Assembly: GCA_003210155.1 (NCBI GenBank)
Contig: QCNC01000001.1
Coordinates: forward strand, 248,001-312,000
Direction: 5' to 3'
DNA: 64,000 nucleotides
Origin: Prochlorococcus sp. AG-424-E18
Lineage (GTDB): Bacteria; Cyanobacteriota; Cyanobacteriia; PCC-6307; Cyanobiaceae
Numbering within the stretch: the first letter of the stretch is position 1; each line of letters opens with the position of its first letter. Both the position numbers and the translations under genes were made by a program. Positions 18,227-29,895 of the stretch are shown piece by piece. The notes beneath the pieces were generated by a model. That model had not been told where the DNA came from. It saw nothing but the letters and a program-made list of their open reading frames with translations, and searched no databases.

Positions 18227-20002
18227 CTAATAGTGATTAGCAACTTTTCTGTGATGAACTGCTGTCTTACATGATAAGTCAGAAACATTACCATTTTCAA
18301 CAATTCCGTAAATTATCCAATGGTCTGGAGTCTCCAGTCTTGAACTGACTTTACAATCTAAAAAGGCGAGTGAATCTGAGAGAACAGGTCCTCCTTCAGC
18401 GATGTTGCTAATTACATCTACATCCGCAAATCTATCAGCTCCAGGGGCAAATCTTTTTAAAAAATGTCTGAACATTTTTTGATAATTATCTTCTCTCAAG
18501 ATATTCACAACAAAACCTTTACCAACTTGCATATATGATTCAATAGCTCTATCTTTTGCTACTGCAACTGTAATACCTGGTGGAGAAAAGCTTGCTTGAC
18601 TAACCCAACTTGCGACCATTGCACTTTGTCTAAATGTCGAACCTTCCCCTTGACTAGCTGTTACTACATATAATCCTCCACTTAATCTACCTAACGCTTT
18701 ATCTAAATTTGAATCAAGGCTCTTCATAGAGGCAATATTCTTCTTTTTATTGATCAATTGACCCAAATCAGTTCCAGCTTCTTCGAATTGTTGATAAACA
18801 ATCGGATCTGGAATATTTTTAACTCTTAATGGAGAGAAAGCTTCTTTTTGACCAAGTTCTCTTAATTTATTTGCTAAGGAATCTATAGGTTCATCATTTC
18901 CACCAAATGCATCATAAACTGCAGTAAATTGTTTTGGCTTTAGTGCTGCAAATAAAGTACCGAGAGATTCTTTTAATTCATTATCTGAGTCTACAGGCCA
19001 TGTGGGAATGACTACTGCTTTTGATTCGGAAATTAAACTTGTTAATTCTTGCGGGTCAGAAGATCTTAGATCAATTAACTGAACCTGAGCATCTGCTTTG
19101 CTTATTCCATGAGATATCGCTTGACTGAGTCGATCACAATAACCATAGTCGCTTATGTAGCAGACTGACACAAAATCATTGCCTTTGCTTTTATTGCTAC
19201 TCCATTCAAGATATTTTCCTTTCCAAAAATTAACCTGATTATGGAGCAAAGGCCCATGACCCACAGCTATTGTTTTTAATTCAGGTAGCTTATCTATTCT
19301 TTTAATTGCCTGCATAACGCTTCTAGCGTTTGGACCCATAAGGCAATCGTAATAAAAACGGAAATCATCGTATATTTCTTTTTGATCAGTGTCAAAAAAT
19401 TCGTCAGAACAATAATGTAGTCCAAAAGCATCGCATGTATAGAGAACATTTGTGCTGTGATCATATGAAAATATGGTATCTGGCCAATGCAAATTTGGTG
19501 CACTTATGAATTCAATATTATGTTCTAAACCACTATTAGGATTAGTTCCGAGATTTAAAAACTCTCCGCTCTTAACCTCTAGACGTTTAAAGGGAATATG
19601 TATTTGGTCTTCAATAAATTTAAGTGCTAATTTTGATCCAACTACTGTGATATTTTGGTTTAATTCTAAAAGATTACCTATTAAACCAGAATGATCAGGT
19701 TCTGTATGGCTAGTAATTAGATAATCAATTTCTTGCGGATTCACCTTTTTCAGTAATTCTTCAAACCATAATTCTTCAAACTTTGCGTGACTAGTATCAA
19801 TGATTGCTAGTTTCTCGCCTTTAATAATAAAACTATTGTAAGTAGTTCCATTTCTTAAACCAAATTCAATATCAAATCTACTGCGATCCCAATCCAAAGA
19901 TCTTATGGCACAAGAATCATCAGCAAAGTTTTGAGATTGAACCGTCAACTTGTTATTAGTTTGTGCCAATTTAGAATTACTTGTCTGGGCAGAGGCTATC
20001 AT
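18227..20002 (-). CDS. flv3: Flavodiiron protein, Flv3-like (canonical diiron site)
   Basis: This 591-aa protein has the same three-domain layout as its neighbour, with an intact diiron site: H99-T-E101-P-D103-H104, H172 (LHWPD), D191 (TCDAFG) and H249 (GHGPL). The flavodoxin domain (about 285-430) and the flavin-reductase C-terminus (about 440-591) are complete. Flv1/Flv3 heterodimers send excess photosystem I electrons to O2 without making peroxide, a photoprotective sink. It is the first gene of the minus-strand operon. The promoter should lie in the 119 bases shared with divergent alaS. Confidence 0.92.
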   Translation of the reverse strand: MIASAQTSNSKLAQTNNKLTVQSQNFADDSCAIRSLDWDRSRFDIEFGLRNGTTYNSFIIKGEKLAIIDTSHAKFEELWFEELLKKVNPQEIDYLITSHTEPDHSGLIGNLLELNQNITVVGSKLALKFIEDQIHIPFKRLEVKSGEFLNLGTNPNSGLEHNIEFISAPNLHWPDTIFSYDHSTNVLYTCDAFGLHYCSDEFFDTDQKEIYDDFRFYYDCLMGPNARSVMQAIKRIDKLPELKTIAVGHGPLLHNQVNFWKGKYLEWSSNKSKGNDFVSVCYISDYGYCDRLSQAISHGISKADAQVQLIDLRSSDPQELTSLISESKAVVIPTWPVDSDNELKESLGTLFAALKPKQFTAVYDAFGGNDEPIDSLANKLRELGQKEAFSPLRVKNIPDPIVYQQFEEAGTDLGQLINKKKNIASMKSLDSNLDKALGRLSGGLYVVTASQGEGSTFRQSAMVASWVSQASFSPPGITVAVAKDRAIESYMQVGKGFVVNILREDNYQKMFRHFLKRFAPGADRFADVDVISNIAEGGPVLSDSLAFLDCKVSSRLETPDHWIIYGIVENGNVSDLSCKTAVHHRKVANHY

Positions 20003-20121
20003 AGAATAATTAGCTTTATAAATTAACTTTAGTTATATAGAATATAAATTCGCGTGATTATCTTTGCGAAATAACCGAAATTACGCTTTTCTTTAATTTT
20101 TAATCTTCTTATTCTGGATAA

Positions 20122-22782
20122 ATGACATCTCAATTAATTAAAAAAATAGTTACTGGAGATGAGATAAGAAATGCTTTTTTAAAATTTTACAGTGAAAAAT
20201 TACATAAAATCATTCCAAGTGCATCTTTGATTCCAGATGACCCTACGGTTATGCTCACAATTGCTGGAATGCTACCTTTTAAACCAGTTTTTTTAGGTTT
20301 AAAAGAAAGACCATCAAAAAGGGCTACATCTAGCCAAAAGTGCATCAGAACAAACGATATAGAAAACGTTGGAGTTACAGCTAGACACCACACTTTTTTT
20401 GAAATGCTTGGTAATTTCTCTTTTGGAGATTATTTTAAACGAGAGGCTATTCAATGGGCTTGGGAATTAGTTATTAATATTTATCAACTTTCTGTTGAAA
20501 ATATAATTGTGAGTGTTTTTCACGAAGACGAAGAGTCTGCAAAAATTTGGAGAGATGAAATTGGTATTCATCCAGATAGGATAGTCAAACTAGGTGAGGA
20601 AGATAATTTTTGGTCATCTGGCAAAACAGGTCCATGTGGACCTTGTTCAGAACTTTATTATGATTTTAATCCTGAAAAGGGTCTGCAGAATATTGATTTA
20701 GAAGATGGAGATCGTTTTATTGAATTTTATAATCTTGTTTTTATGCAATATAATCGTGATCCTAATGGAAAATTGACCGATTTAAAATTTAAAAATATTG
20801 ATACAGGAATGGGTCTTGAAAGGATGGCTCAAATACTACAAAAAAAGCAAAATAATTATGAGACAGATTTGATTTTTCCTATTATTCAAAAAATTTGTGA
20901 GATTGCCAATATTGATTATTTTTCTTCAGATGATAAAAACAAAATTTCTTTAAAAATCATTGGTGATCACATAAGAGCTGTTATTCATTTAATTTCTGAT
21001 GGAGTATCAGCAAGTAATCTCGGTAGGGGATATATATTAAGAAGGCTTATTAGAAGAATGGTCAGACATGGCAGATTATTAGGTATAACAAATGAATTTT
21101 TACCTCATATTGCTACTGTCGGAATTAACTTAATGCAAAATAATTATCCTGATTTAAAAAATAATAATGATTTAATTTTGAATGAGATAAAAATTGAAGA
21201 AATAAGATTTAGGGAAACTCTTGAAAGAGGAGAGAAATTGCTAGATGAGTTAATTTCTTCAGGGCAGAAATTAATTTCTGGTTTTAAAGCTTTTGAACTT
21301 TATGATACTTATGGATTTCCTCTAGAACTTACTGTAGAAATTGCTGATGAACATAGTATCAGTGTAGATATAAAGGGTTTTGAAGAAGAAATGAATGTAC
21401 AAAAAGAGAGAGCTAAAGCTGCTTCAAGTAATATTGATTTGACATTAGAGGGATCATTAGAGCGAGAAATAGATGTTTTTAACAAAACTGTTTTTAATGG
21501 TTATAAATCACTCCTTTCGGAAGCTGAAATAAAGGGTATATTCTTGGATTCAACATTAGTTAAGGAAGCAAGTGAAGGTCAGAAAGTTTTAATTGTTCTT
21601 GATCAGACAACTTTTTATGGAGAATCTGGTGGGCAAGTTGGTGATATTGGAACGATATTTTCAAACGATGTTGAGGTCTTGGTTGATAATGTCATGCGCA
21701 AGAAAAATGTTTTTTTACATTATGGCACGATCAAAAAAGGAAAATTAACTATTGGACAAAAAGTTAAGACTAATGTTAGCTCCTCCAACAGAGCTAAGGC
21801 TGCTGCAAATCATACAGCTACTCATTTATTACAATCTGCACTTAAATCAGTTATTAATGAAAGTGTTGGACAAAAAGGTTCATTAGTAGCCTTTAATAAA
21901 TTACGATTTGATTTTAATTCCTCTAATCCTATTTCTAAAGATCAAATTTCCAAGATTGAGACTTTAGTTAACTCTTGGATTATGGAAAATCATGCCCTAG
22001 AAATAAAAAATATGTCTAAGAGTGAGGCTCTTGAAAAGGGCGCAGTCGCCATGTTTGGAGAAAAATATGATGAAGAAGTGCGCGTTGTTAATGTACCAGG
22101 AGTTTCCATGGAACTTTGTGGGGGCACACATGTTAAAACTACATCCGAATTAGGTTCTTTCAAAATAATTAGTGAGGAAGGAATCTCAGCTGGAGTCAGA
22201 AGAATCGAAGCATTATCAGGCCAATCAGCATTAGACTATTTCAGTGATAGAAATGCTTTAGTAAACCAACTAAGTGATTTGTTAAAAGCAAATCCTAATC
22301 AACTTTTTGAAAGGGTTAATAATTTGCAAGCAGAGCTTATTAATAAGAATAAAGAGATACAAAAAATGAAAGATGAAATTGCATACTTTAAATACTCTTC
22401 TATAAAGTCATCCTCACAAATAGTAAATTCTTTTTCAATTTTAGTAAATCAGATTGATGGCTTAGATGGAAATTCTTTGCAATCTGCAGCACTTAATTTA
22501 ACTTCTCATTTGGGAAATAAAGCAATAGTGATTCTTGGGGGAATACCAAATCCAGAAAATAGAAAGTTGTTATTTGTAGTTTCTTTAGGAGATGATGCAG
22601 TAAAAAAAGGATTGCATGCAGGTAAATTAATTAATGAGATTGCAAGAATATGTTCGGGAGGTGGAGGAGGAAAGCCTAACTTTGCTCAAGCAGGTGCTAA
22701 AGATATTGATAAGTTAAGTGATGCTTTAGATTATGCCAAAAATTATTTGCAAAACATATTAGATAGTCATTCTGATAAATAA
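20122..22782 (+). CDS. alaS: Alanyl-tRNA synthetase
   Basis: This 886-aa class II synthetase is complete. It has the N-terminal catalytic core ([27 protein letters not shown]), the editing domain with its zinc motif (NHTATHLLQ and CGGTH) and the C-terminal DHHA1 region with a glycine-rich [13 protein letters not shown]. It charges tRNA-Ala and hydrolyses mischarged Ser- or Gly-tRNA. Its last 16 bases overlap the convergent speA. Confidence 0.98.
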   Translation: MTSQLIKKIVTGDEIRNAFLKFYSEKLHKIIPSASLIPDDPTVMLTIAGMLPFKPVFLGLKERPSKRATSSQKCIRTNDIENVGVTARHHTFFEMLGNFSFGDYFKREAIQWAWELVINIYQLSVENIIVSVFHEDEESAKIWRDEIGIHPDRIVKLGEEDNFWSSGKTGPCGPCSELYYDFNPEKGLQNIDLEDGDRFIEFYNLVFMQYNRDPNGKLTDLKFKNIDTGMGLERMAQILQKKQNNYETDLIFPIIQKICEIANIDYFSSDDKNKISLKIIGDHIRAVIHLISDGVSASNLGRGYILRRLIRRMVRHGRLLGITNEFLPHIATVGINLMQNNYPDLKNNNDLILNEIKIEEIRFRETLERGEKLLDELISSGQKLISGFKAFELYDTYGFPLELTVEIADEHSISVDIKGFEEEMNVQKERAKAASSNIDLTLEGSLEREIDVFNKTVFNGYKSLLSEAEIKGIFLDSTLVKEASEGQKVLIVLDQTTFYGESGGQVGDIGTIFSNDVEVLVDNVMRKKNVFLHYGTIKKGKLTIGQKVKTNVSSSNRAKAAANHTATHLLQSALKSVINESVGQKGSLVAFNKLRFDFNSSNPISKDQISKIETLVNSWIMENHALEIKNMSKSEALEKGAVAMFGEKYDEEVRVVNVPGVSMELCGGTHVKTTSELGSFKIISEEGISAGVRRIEALSGQSALDYFSDRNALVNQLSDLLKANPNQLFERVNNLQAELINKNKEIQKMKDEIAYFKYSSIKSSSQIVNSFSILVNQIDGLDGNSLQSAALNLTSHLGNKAIVILGGIPNPENRKLLFVVSLGDDAVKKGLHAGKLINEIARICSGGGGGKPNFAQAGAKDIDKLSDALDYAKNYLQNILDSHSDK

Positions 22783-24713
22783 CTACTTTTTCTGAGACTA
22801 ATTTCGATTTGATCCATTAATTTCCTTGCTTCTTCAATAGTTAATTTTTTTTGATCAATTGCTGATTCAGTATTAATCCTTATAGATTCAACTAAAGAAG
22901 CTGAACTGTAATCTAATAATTCTAAAATTTCAGATTTACTGTCCTCTTTAATAATATTTTTGACTTTATATGAATTATCTTGATTTATGTCTATATGAAC
23001 AACGTTTGTACTACCAAATAAATTGTGCAAGTTTCCTAATGCTTCTTGATAGGCTCCAGTCATAAAAATTCCAATTAGATAATCTTTATCTTCCTCTAAC
23101 TTATGTAAATTTAGTAATGATTTAATTTTTCCATCATCAATAAAATTATTTAGTTTCCCATCTGAATCACAAGTTAAATCTGCAAAGTTGCCTTTGCAGA
23201 ACGGCTCCTCTAAGTGCCTATGTATTGGTACTATTGGAAAAATCTGATTTATTGCCCAGCTATCGGGAATAGATTTAAAGATAGATAAGTTGGCATAATA
23301 AGTTGATGCAAGAGTTTCTGTAATTTCAGATAAATCAGGGTGATTGATTTCATCATTATTCAGGTTATTAGAAATTTCTTTTGCGCAAGCCCAAGTAAGT
23401 TCTTCGGCATAAGCTCTTTCTGCTAAACTTAAAAATCCTAATCTAAAAGCGACTAAGCAATCTTCTTTAAACTTTTTTGCATCATTCCATAGTTCAATTA
23501 TTTGAGATAAATTTATTTTTTTATTTTTAAGTTTTTTTAATTCATAGAAAGTTTCAAGTAAATTTGAAATTATTAATTGTTGATTTTTTTTATCAAATAT
23601 TTGTAGTTTTGAACTGACATGACTTGTTCCTAAGACATTAAAAATTAAAACTGAACAATGACTAATTATTGCTCTTCCACTTTCTGAGATTATTGTTGGA
23701 TGATTGATATTATTTAATTCACATGAATCCTTAATAGTTGCAATTACATCGTTAGCGTAATTTTGAAGAGAGTAATTAGTAGAGGTGTTGGAGGAGGTTT
23801 TAGTTCCATCAAAATCTATACCTAATCCTCCCCCAACGTCGATATATTGCATTGGGGCTCCTAGTTTGCATAGTTCAACATATATTTGACTCGCTTCTTG
23901 TAATGCGTCTTTGATCACAGCAATATCACTTATTTGACTGCCTATATGAAAATGGAGCAATTTCATTTCGTTGATAAGATTTGCTTCTTTTAGTTCTTTT
24001 ATTGTCAACATAATTTCTGGGATTGATAATCCAAATTTGGAATTATCTCCAATAGATTTACCCCACCTACCACTACTTTTACTTGATAACTTTGCTCTAA
24101 TTCCTATCAATGGAGTCGCGTTAAGTTCTTGAACTGCTTGAATAATTCTTTTTACCTCATCTCGTTGCTCAATAACTATTATTGGATTTTTGCCGAGTTT
24201 TCTGGCCAAAGTAGCAATCTCAATATATTTTTTATCTTTATATCCGTTGCAAATTAATAATGAATTTTGGTTTTCAAGAAGTGCAAGGCCAACTAATAAT
24301 TCTGATTTACTTCCTACTTCTAAACCAAAATTCCATTGGCTACCAAACTCTATTATCTTTTCTAGGACATTTTTCTGTTGATTACATTTGACAGGAAAAA
24401 CGCCTTGATAAATGTTCTTATATTTATAGGTTTTTATTGCTTTTAAAAAAGAGTCATGTAATGCATTCATTCGATCTTTCAAGATATCATTAAATCTTAT
24501 GATTAATGGAGGATTTATTTCTCTACTCTTTAGTTCTTTAACAAGCTTAAAAAGATCAATCTTATTTTTAGATTTTATATCTCTAGTTACTGATATATTT
24601 CCTTTGGAATTTATAGAAAAATATTTATCTCCCCATTTGTCTATGTTATAAGTCGAAATACTATCTTCAATAGTCCAAATATTTTTTAATTTTTTTGGCT
24701 CAAAATTGGTCAA
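22767..24713 (-). CDS. speA: Biosynthetic arginine decarboxylase
   Basis: This 648-aa protein is a PLP-dependent fold-III arginine decarboxylase that converts arginine to agmatine, the first step to polyamines. The PLP lysine lies in FPVKCNQQK (about residue 103). Further family motifs are [22 protein letters not shown] and [11 protein letters not shown]. The C-terminal region contains [17 protein letters not shown], typical of SpeA. The length matches the family. It is convergent with and overlaps alaS. Confidence 0.96.
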   Translation of the reverse strand: MTNFEPKKLKNIWTIEDSISTYNIDKWGDKYFSINSKGNISVTRDIKSKNKIDLFKLVKELKSREINPPLIIRFNDILKDRMNALHDSFLKAIKTYKYKNIYQGVFPVKCNQQKNVLEKIIEFGSQWNFGLEVGSKSELLVGLALLENQNSLLICNGYKDKKYIEIATLARKLGKNPIIVIEQRDEVKRIIQAVQELNATPLIGIRAKLSSKSSGRWGKSIGDNSKFGLSIPEIMLTIKELKEANLINEMKLLHFHIGSQISDIAVIKDALQEASQIYVELCKLGAPMQYIDVGGGLGIDFDGTKTSSNTSTNYSLQNYANDVIATIKDSCELNNINHPTIISESGRAIISHCSVLIFNVLGTSHVSSKLQIFDKKNQQLIISNLLETFYELKKLKNKKINLSQIIELWNDAKKFKEDCLVAFRLGFLSLAERAYAEELTWACAKEISNNLNNDEINHPDLSEITETLASTYYANLSIFKSIPDSWAINQIFPIVPIHRHLEEPFCKGNFADLTCDSDGKLNNFIDDGKIKSLLNLHKLEEDKDYLIGIFMTGAYQEALGNLHNLFGSTNVVHIDINQDNSYKVKNIIKEDSKSEILELLDYSSASLVESIRINTESAIDQKKLTIEEARKLMDQIEISLRKSSYLSE

Positions 24714-24835
24714 TTTATGTCTTAGTAATTAATAAATGTTTTTGAAAATAACTCAAAACAATATCTTTTATTTTAATGATTACTTGCCAAGTTACCACCC
24801 AAAAGTTGAATATACATAGAGTGATTATTAACTAA

Positions 24836-25294
24836 ATGACCAAAGAGAGAACCTTTATTGCAATTAAACCGGATGGAGTTCAAAGAGGATATGTTTCTGA
24901 GATTATTGGCAGATTTGAAAAAAAAGGGTTTAAATTGGTTGGATTAAAGCAATTAATTCCTTCAAAAGAACTTGCCCAAAATCACTATGGAGTGCATAGA
25001 GAAAGACCCTTTTTTGGTGATTTAGTAGACTTTATTTCAAGTGGTCCTGTTGTAGCAATGGTGTGGGAAGGCGAAGGAGTTATTTTGAGTGCTAGAAAAC
25101 TAATAGGTGCAACAAAACCTCTGGAAGCAGAGCCTGGAACAATTAGAGGTGATTTAGCTATTGATATTGGGAGGAATATTATTCATGGTTCTGATGGAGA
25201 AGATACAGCAAAATTTGAAATTGATCTATGGTTTAACGAAGAGGAATTATGTGAGTGGGAAACTTCTGATTCGAATTGGCGATCTGAAAATTAA
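24836..25294 (+). CDS. ndk: Nucleoside diphosphate kinase
   Basis: This 152-aa protein is a standard [18 protein letters not shown] at the N-terminus and the active-site histidine in NIIHGSDG (about residue 118). It transfers phosphate from ATP to nucleoside diphosphates to balance NTP pools. It ends 3 bases before the convergent thiO. Confidence 0.98.
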   Translation: MTKERTFIAIKPDGVQRGYVSEIIGRFEKKGFKLVGLKQLIPSKELAQNHYGVHRERPFFGDLVDFISSGPVVAMVWEGEGVILSARKLIGATKPLEAEPGTIRGDLAIDIGRNIIHGSDGEDTAKFEIDLWFNEEELCEWETSDSNWRSEN

Positions 25295-25297
25295 AAT

Positions 25298-26407
25298 TTA
25301 AATCGCAAATCTATCTAAACTAAATTTTTCTAAAAAGCTTTTTTCTATTTCTTTGAGATTTTTATTTTGAACTATTTTCAAAAGAAGATCACTTGTTATT
25401 GCAGAAAATAAAACTCCATTTCTGTAATGTCCTGTAGCTATAAAAAGATTTTCAATTTTTGATTTTCCAATTATTGGTTTCAGATCTGGTGTGCAAGGTC
25501 TAAATCCCCACCAATGTTCCATTTGTGGCCAATTAATAGCTTCTGGTAATAAGGAGCGAATGCCTTCTTGCAGTTGCTTTATTCCATTAGGAGTATTACC
25601 CTGATTAAATTTTGAATCTTTTTCAACTGTTGCTCCAACTACAATAAGTCCATCATCACGGGGAACTAGATAAGTTTTTGGACCAAAAATAACCCTTTTC
25701 AAAAAATTTGTTGGACCTTGTATTGATAGCATTTGTCCCTTTACAGGAAAGATTGGAATCTTATTAAAAATTTTTTTACTCCATGCACCACTGCATATAA
25801 TTGCTTTTTCGCAGTTAATTTTTTTTATTTCTCCAGTGGCACATAAAACTGTTGCACCTGTAATTTTGTTTTTTTCGATTGTCAAATCCTCTACTTCTGA
25901 TCCTTCTTGAAATTCGACTCCATGCAAGGAGCATGCTCTCTCAAGTGCACGCATCAGTCTTCTTCGGTTATCTATTTGACCATCTTGTTCAAAAAGTAAA
26001 CCATGTTTCCAAATAGAATTTATTCCATTAATTTCTGTTTGAAGATCTTTGTGATTTAAATATTTTCCATATTCATAAGTGGGAAACTCTTCAAGATCTT
26101 CTTTGTTTTTAAAAGGAACTACTATGCCACATTTTTTTAAACCGCATTTAATATTACTATCTTGTTCAATACTTTTAATCCACTTTGGAATTAGACTTTG
26201 ACTTTCTTGGCCAAATTTTAGTAATTCATCTTCGAGCCCTTCGGCATGAGTAGCTAACATTCCTGCAGCAACAAATCCAGCTGATTCATTTCTGTTTTTG
26301 CTTAAAACTAAAACTTTGAAGTTATTTCTAGAAAATTCATAAGCAATAGATAAACCTAAAAGTCCACCTCCAATGATTAATATTGAATTTTTGGTTTCTT
26401 GTGCCAT
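25298..26407 (-). CDS. thiO: Glycine oxidase ThiO / D-amino-acid-oxidase-family FAD enzyme
   Basis: This FAD-dependent oxidoreductase begins with a dinucleotide-binding motif (IIGGGLLGLSIAYEF, residues about 10-24) and has the CSGAW, GFRPCTPDLKPIIG and GHYRNGVLF segments of the DAO family. ThiO oxidises glycine to dehydroglycine for the thiazole half of thiamine. I chose the ATG at 26407 (MAQETKNS, 369 aa). The frame is open upstream to 26494, but that would add a non-homologous tail and overlap the divergent gatB start. A plain D-amino-acid dehydrogenase role is the alternative. Confidence 0.87.
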   Translation of the reverse strand: MAQETKNSILIIGGGLLGLSIAYEFSRNNFKVLVLSKNRNESAGFVAAGMLATHAEGLEDELLKFGQESQSLIPKWIKSIEQDSNIKCGLKKCGIVVPFKNKEDLEEFPTYEYGKYLNHKDLQTEINGINSIWKHGLLFEQDGQIDNRRRLMRALERACSLHGVEFQEGSEVEDLTIEKNKITGATVLCATGEIKKINCEKAIICSGAWSKKIFNKIPIFPVKGQMLSIQGPTNFLKRVIFGPKTYLVPRDDGLIVVGATVEKDSKFNQGNTPNGIKQLQEGIRSLLPEAINWPQMEHWWGFRPCTPDLKPIIGKSKIENLFIATGHYRNGVLFSAITSDLLLKIVQNKNLKEIEKSFLEKFSLDRFAI

Positions 26408-26486
26408 TTTAAAATTAATATTTTTATTTGTGTTTTGGTCCTCTTTTCCTTTATATCCAATAATATTAATAAAGAGACTTTTAATA

Positions 26487-27959
26487 ATGAACAATTTTGA
26501 ATCTTGGGAAGCTGTGATTGGTTTGGAAACTCATGTACAGCTTAATACGAAAAGTAAAATATTCACATCTGCGTCAACAGCTTTTGGTGATGCACCTAAT
26601 ACCCATATAGATCCTGTAGTTTGTGGGTTACCAGGAACTCTTCCAGTTCTGAATGAGACTGTTCTTGAGTATGCTGTAAAAACTTCGTTAGCATTAAATT
26701 TAAACGTTGCAGAACATTGTAAATTTGATAGAAAACAATATTTTTATCCTGATCTTCCTAAAAATTATCAAATTTCACAATTTGATGAACCACTAGCTGA
26801 AAATGGTTGGTTGGAGGTTGAAATAATTGAAAAGGACAAAGAACCTTATATCAAAAAAATTGGTATAGAAAGGCTACATATGGAAGAAGACGCCGGAAAA
26901 CTAGTCCATTCAGGAAGTGATAGATTAGCTGGCTCTAAGTATTCTTTAGTTGATTACAATCGTGCCGGAATAGCTCTTTGTGAGATTGTAAGTAAACCAG
27001 ATATTAGATCAGGTAAAGAGGCATCTGAATATGCTTCAGAGATTAGAAGAACAGTTAGATATCTAGGGGTATCAGACGGAAATATGCAAGAGGGCTCATT
27101 ACGCTGTGATGTCAATATTTCAGTTAGAAAAGGACCTAATGCTCCTTTTGGTACCAAAGTGGAAATAAAAAATATGAATTCATTTTCTGCAATTCAAAAG
27201 GCTTGTGATTATGAAATAGCCAGACAAATAGAAGTTTATGAAAATGGAGGAAAAATTTTCCAAGAAACAAGATTATGGGATGAAGCTAAGCAATTAACGA
27301 AAAGTATGAGATTAAAAGAAGGTAGTAGTGACTATAGATATTTTCCTGATCCTGACTTAGGTCCAATTGAAATAACAAAAGCCCAAAAAGAAATATGGTT
27401 TAAAGAACTACCAGAACTACCTGCAAAGAAAAGAAATAAATATGTGAGTAAATTTGGCTTGTCTGCATATGATGCAAGGGTAATTTCTGATGAAATAAGC
27501 ATGGCAAACTTTTTTGAAGAAACAGTAGCAAATGGTGCCGAGGCTAAACTAGCTTCAAATTGGGTAACAAGTGATATTGTGGGCTATTTAAAATCAAACA
27601 AACTAGGTTTTAGTGAATTAAAGCTTAGTCCTGAAAATCTTGCTGAAATGATTAGCATGATTTCAAAAAATATAATCAGTGGGAAAATTGCAAAAGAAAT
27701 TTTACCTGAACTTATTCAAAAAAATATTTCCCCAAAAAAATTAGTTGAAGAAAAAGGGTTGGCAATGATATCTGATTCTTCAAGTATTTTACCAATAATT
27801 GATGAACTGATAAATGAACATCCAAATGAAGTTCAAACCTTTAAAAATGGTAAAACTAAGTTACTTGGTTTTTTTGTTGGTCAACTTATGAAAAGAACCA
27901 AAGGTAAAGCTGACCCGAAACTTGCAAATAAACTTCTTATGGAAAAATTGAATAGCTAA
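26487..27959 (+). CDS. gatB: Aspartyl/glutamyl-tRNA amidotransferase subunit B
   Basis: This 490-aa protein is GatB, the kinase and tRNA-binding subunit of the GatCAB complex that converts Glu-tRNA-Gln to Gln-tRNA-Gln. Motifs are IGLETHVQLNTKSK, CGLPGTLPVLN, EGSLRCDVNIS, DYRYFPDPDL and a C-terminal YqeY-like tail ending VGQLMKRTKGKADPKL. The start is the ATG at 26487 (MNNFESWEAVIGLE). The upstream open frame encodes a hydrophobic stretch antisense to the thiO start and is not part of the protein. It is convergent with coaE, with a 3-base gap. Confidence 0.97.
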   Translation: MNNFESWEAVIGLETHVQLNTKSKIFTSASTAFGDAPNTHIDPVVCGLPGTLPVLNETVLEYAVKTSLALNLNVAEHCKFDRKQYFYPDLPKNYQISQFDEPLAENGWLEVEIIEKDKEPYIKKIGIERLHMEEDAGKLVHSGSDRLAGSKYSLVDYNRAGIALCEIVSKPDIRSGKEASEYASEIRRTVRYLGVSDGNMQEGSLRCDVNISVRKGPNAPFGTKVEIKNMNSFSAIQKACDYEIARQIEVYENGGKIFQETRLWDEAKQLTKSMRLKEGSSDYRYFPDPDLGPIEITKAQKEIWFKELPELPAKKRNKYVSKFGLSAYDARVISDEISMANFFEETVANGAEAKLASNWVTSDIVGYLKSNKLGFSELKLSPENLAEMISMISKNIISGKIAKEILPELIQKNISPKKLVEEKGLAMISDSSSILPIIDELINEHPNEVQTFKNGKTKLLGFFVGQLMKRTKGKADPKLANKLLMEKLNS

Positions 27960-27962
27960 AGC

Positions 27963-28580
27963 TTAAAGAATCTCTTTTATTGTATTGATCCATTTATTTT
28001 GATCATCCGAATTATCTAAAATAATATCTGAAAATTTTCTTTTTTCTTTAAAACTTAATTGCAAATTTATCAATTCATATGCTTCTTTTACGCTAATATT
28101 ATCTCTTTTGATAAGTCTGTTTTTTTGTAGTTCTTTAGGACATTTAACTAACCATATTTCAGTGCAAATATCTTCAAATTTTGCTTCAAACAATAATGGA
28201 ATAACCAGTACAATAGTTTGATTATTGCTGTATTGACTGCATTCTTCTATCATTTTTTCTTTAACTAAGGGGTGAAGCAGTTTTTCAATCCAATCCTTGC
28301 TTTCTGAATGTTTAAAAATAATGTTCCTTAAAAGTTTTCTATTTATTTCCCTTTCTGAATTGTTCTTATTATCAATAATTTTATTTCCAAAATAATCTAA
28401 AATTTTCTTATATCCATATGTGTTTGGTTTGATTAATTCTCTTGAAAAATGATCTGCATCTAATATTGGTATGTTTTTATGTTTTCTAATGTAATTAGTT
28501 ATTGTTGTCTTCCCACTGGCAATACCTCCTGTTAAACCAATTCTTCTTTGGCTGCTTTTTGATTTTTGAAGAATATCCAT
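27963..28580 (-). CDS. coaE: Dephospho-CoA kinase
   Basis: This 205-aa P-loop kinase carries the CoaE Walker A motif GLTGGIASGKTT (about residues 17-28), the DADHFSREL motif that binds dephospho-CoA, and HPLVKEKM. It performs the last step of coenzyme A synthesis. coaX, for the first step, is also in this window. Confidence 0.95.
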   Translation of the reverse strand: MDILQKSKSSQRRIGLTGGIASGKTTITNYIRKHKNIPILDADHFSRELIKPNTYGYKKILDYFGNKIIDNKNNSEREINRKLLRNIIFKHSESKDWIEKLLHPLVKEKMIEECSQYSNNQTIVLVIPLLFEAKFEDICTEIWLVKCPKELQKNRLIKRDNISVKEAYELINLQLSFKEKRKFSDIILDNSDDQNKWINTIKEIL

Positions 28581-28656
28581 ATAATTAATAATAATCTAAT
28601 TACTTAGTTTCTTTAGTATTAAAGAGTAGTTAGTATTAATTAAAATACCAAAAAGT

Positions 28657-29895
28657 TTGAGCCAGTTAGATTCCAATTGGTCGTTTGTTGATGACGGTAA
28701 TGTAACACCCAAGGGGTTTCTTTTTGCTGGGATATCTGCTGGTTTAAAAGCTTCTAATAAAAAAGATTTAGCACTAATACTCGCTCCAGAAGGAAGTATT
28801 TTTAGTGGGATGTTTACTCAATCAATAGTTCGCGCTTCTTGTGTGGATATTTGTGAGGAAAGAATTAAAACAACTTCAGGTTTTGTAAGAGCAATACTAA
28901 TTAATTCTGGTCAAGCTAATGCATGTACAGGAAACCTTGGGATTCAACATTTTCAAATTGCTACAGGAAAGATTGCGGAACTTTTAGGAATTAAAGAAGA
29001 AGAAGTTTTAATGTGTTCAACTGGTGTAATTGGTGTTCCAATACAAATAAATGATTTAGTAAAAAATTTACCGAATTTAGTTAGTGATTTAAAGGCTAAT
29101 AATTTTCAAAATGCAGCAGAAGCAATTTTAACTACTGATTTGACTTTGAAAAAAGTTTCAATAGAGACGATTATTCAAGGTAGAACAATAAAAATAGCAG
29201 GTTTTGCAAAAGGTTCAGGAATGATTTACCCCAATATGGCTACAATGCTTGCTTTCCTAACCTGTGATGCGGGTATTCAAAAAGAAGAATGGGACAAAAT
29301 GATTGCTATTGCGGTTAAAAAATCTTTTAATGCAATATCAGTTGATGGAGAGACAAGCACAAATGATTCTTTTGTTGGAATAAGTGCAGGAGAGAAAATT
29401 GAAAAAAGGTTTTTTCCAATTATCCAAGAGGGTATTGATATTGTTTGTCAAAACTTGGCAAAAAATATTGCAAGGGATGGAGAGGGAGCAAATTGTTTAT
29501 TAGAAGTGTTGGTTCAAGGAGCAAAAAATACACACGATGCAATTATGCTCGCGAAATCTATTTGTAATTCTGCCTTGGTAAAAACTGCGATACATGGTTG
29601 TGATCCGAATTGGGGACGAATCATTTCTGCTGCAGGTAATTCTGGAGTTAAATTTAATTTAAATGACGTTGACTTGTATATAGGAAATGCTCAGATTTTG
29701 AAAAACGGCAAGTTAAATAAATATGATCCACAAAAAGTCACAGACTATATTAAGTCCAGAATGAAAGGTAGATATTTAGTAAATGATATTGTAAAAATTA
29801 TGATTAACCTAAATTCTGGTGAATCGACAGGCACAGCTTGGGGGTGCGATCTTTCTAAAAAGTATGTTGAAATAAATAGCGAATATACTACTTAA
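28657..29895 (+). CDS. argJ: Bifunctional ornithine acetyltransferase / N-acetylglutamate synthase
   Basis: This 412-aa protein is ArgJ. The autoproteolytic site is the threonine in GSGMIYPNMATMLAF (about residue 197), where the precursor is cut into alpha and beta chains. Other signatures are NSGQANACTG, CSTGVIG, GDGEGANCLLEV and DPNWGRI. It recycles the acetyl group in arginine synthesis and, if bifunctional, makes N-acetylglutamate. The start codon is TTG (SQLDSNWS follows), with no nearby ATG. Its 3' end overlaps the convergent small membrane gene by 8 bases. Confidence 0.95.
   Translation: MSQLDSNWSFVDDGNVTPKGFLFAGISAGLKASNKKDLALILAPEGSIFSGMFTQSIVRASCVDICEERIKTTSGFVRAILINSGQANACTGNLGIQHFQIATGKIAELLGIKEEEVLMCSTGVIGVPIQINDLVKNLPNLVSDLKANNFQNAAEAILTTDLTLKKVSIETIIQGRTIKIAGFAKGSGMIYPNMATMLAFLTCDAGIQKEEWDKMIAIAVKKSFNAISVDGETSTNDSFVGISAGEKIEKRFFPIIQEGIDIVCQNLAKNIARDGEGANCLLEVLVQGAKNTHDAIMLAKSICNSALVKTAIHGCDPNWGRIISAAGNSGVKFNLNDVDLYIGNAQILKNGKLNKYDPQKVTDYIKSRMKGRYLVNDIVKIMINLNSGESTGTAWGCDLSKKYVEINSEYTT

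Noticed and set aside
26373..26486. 38-residue hydrophobic extension of GatB
   Set aside because: It is antisense to the thiO start and unlike any GatB N-terminus; MNNFESWEAV at 26487 is the family start.
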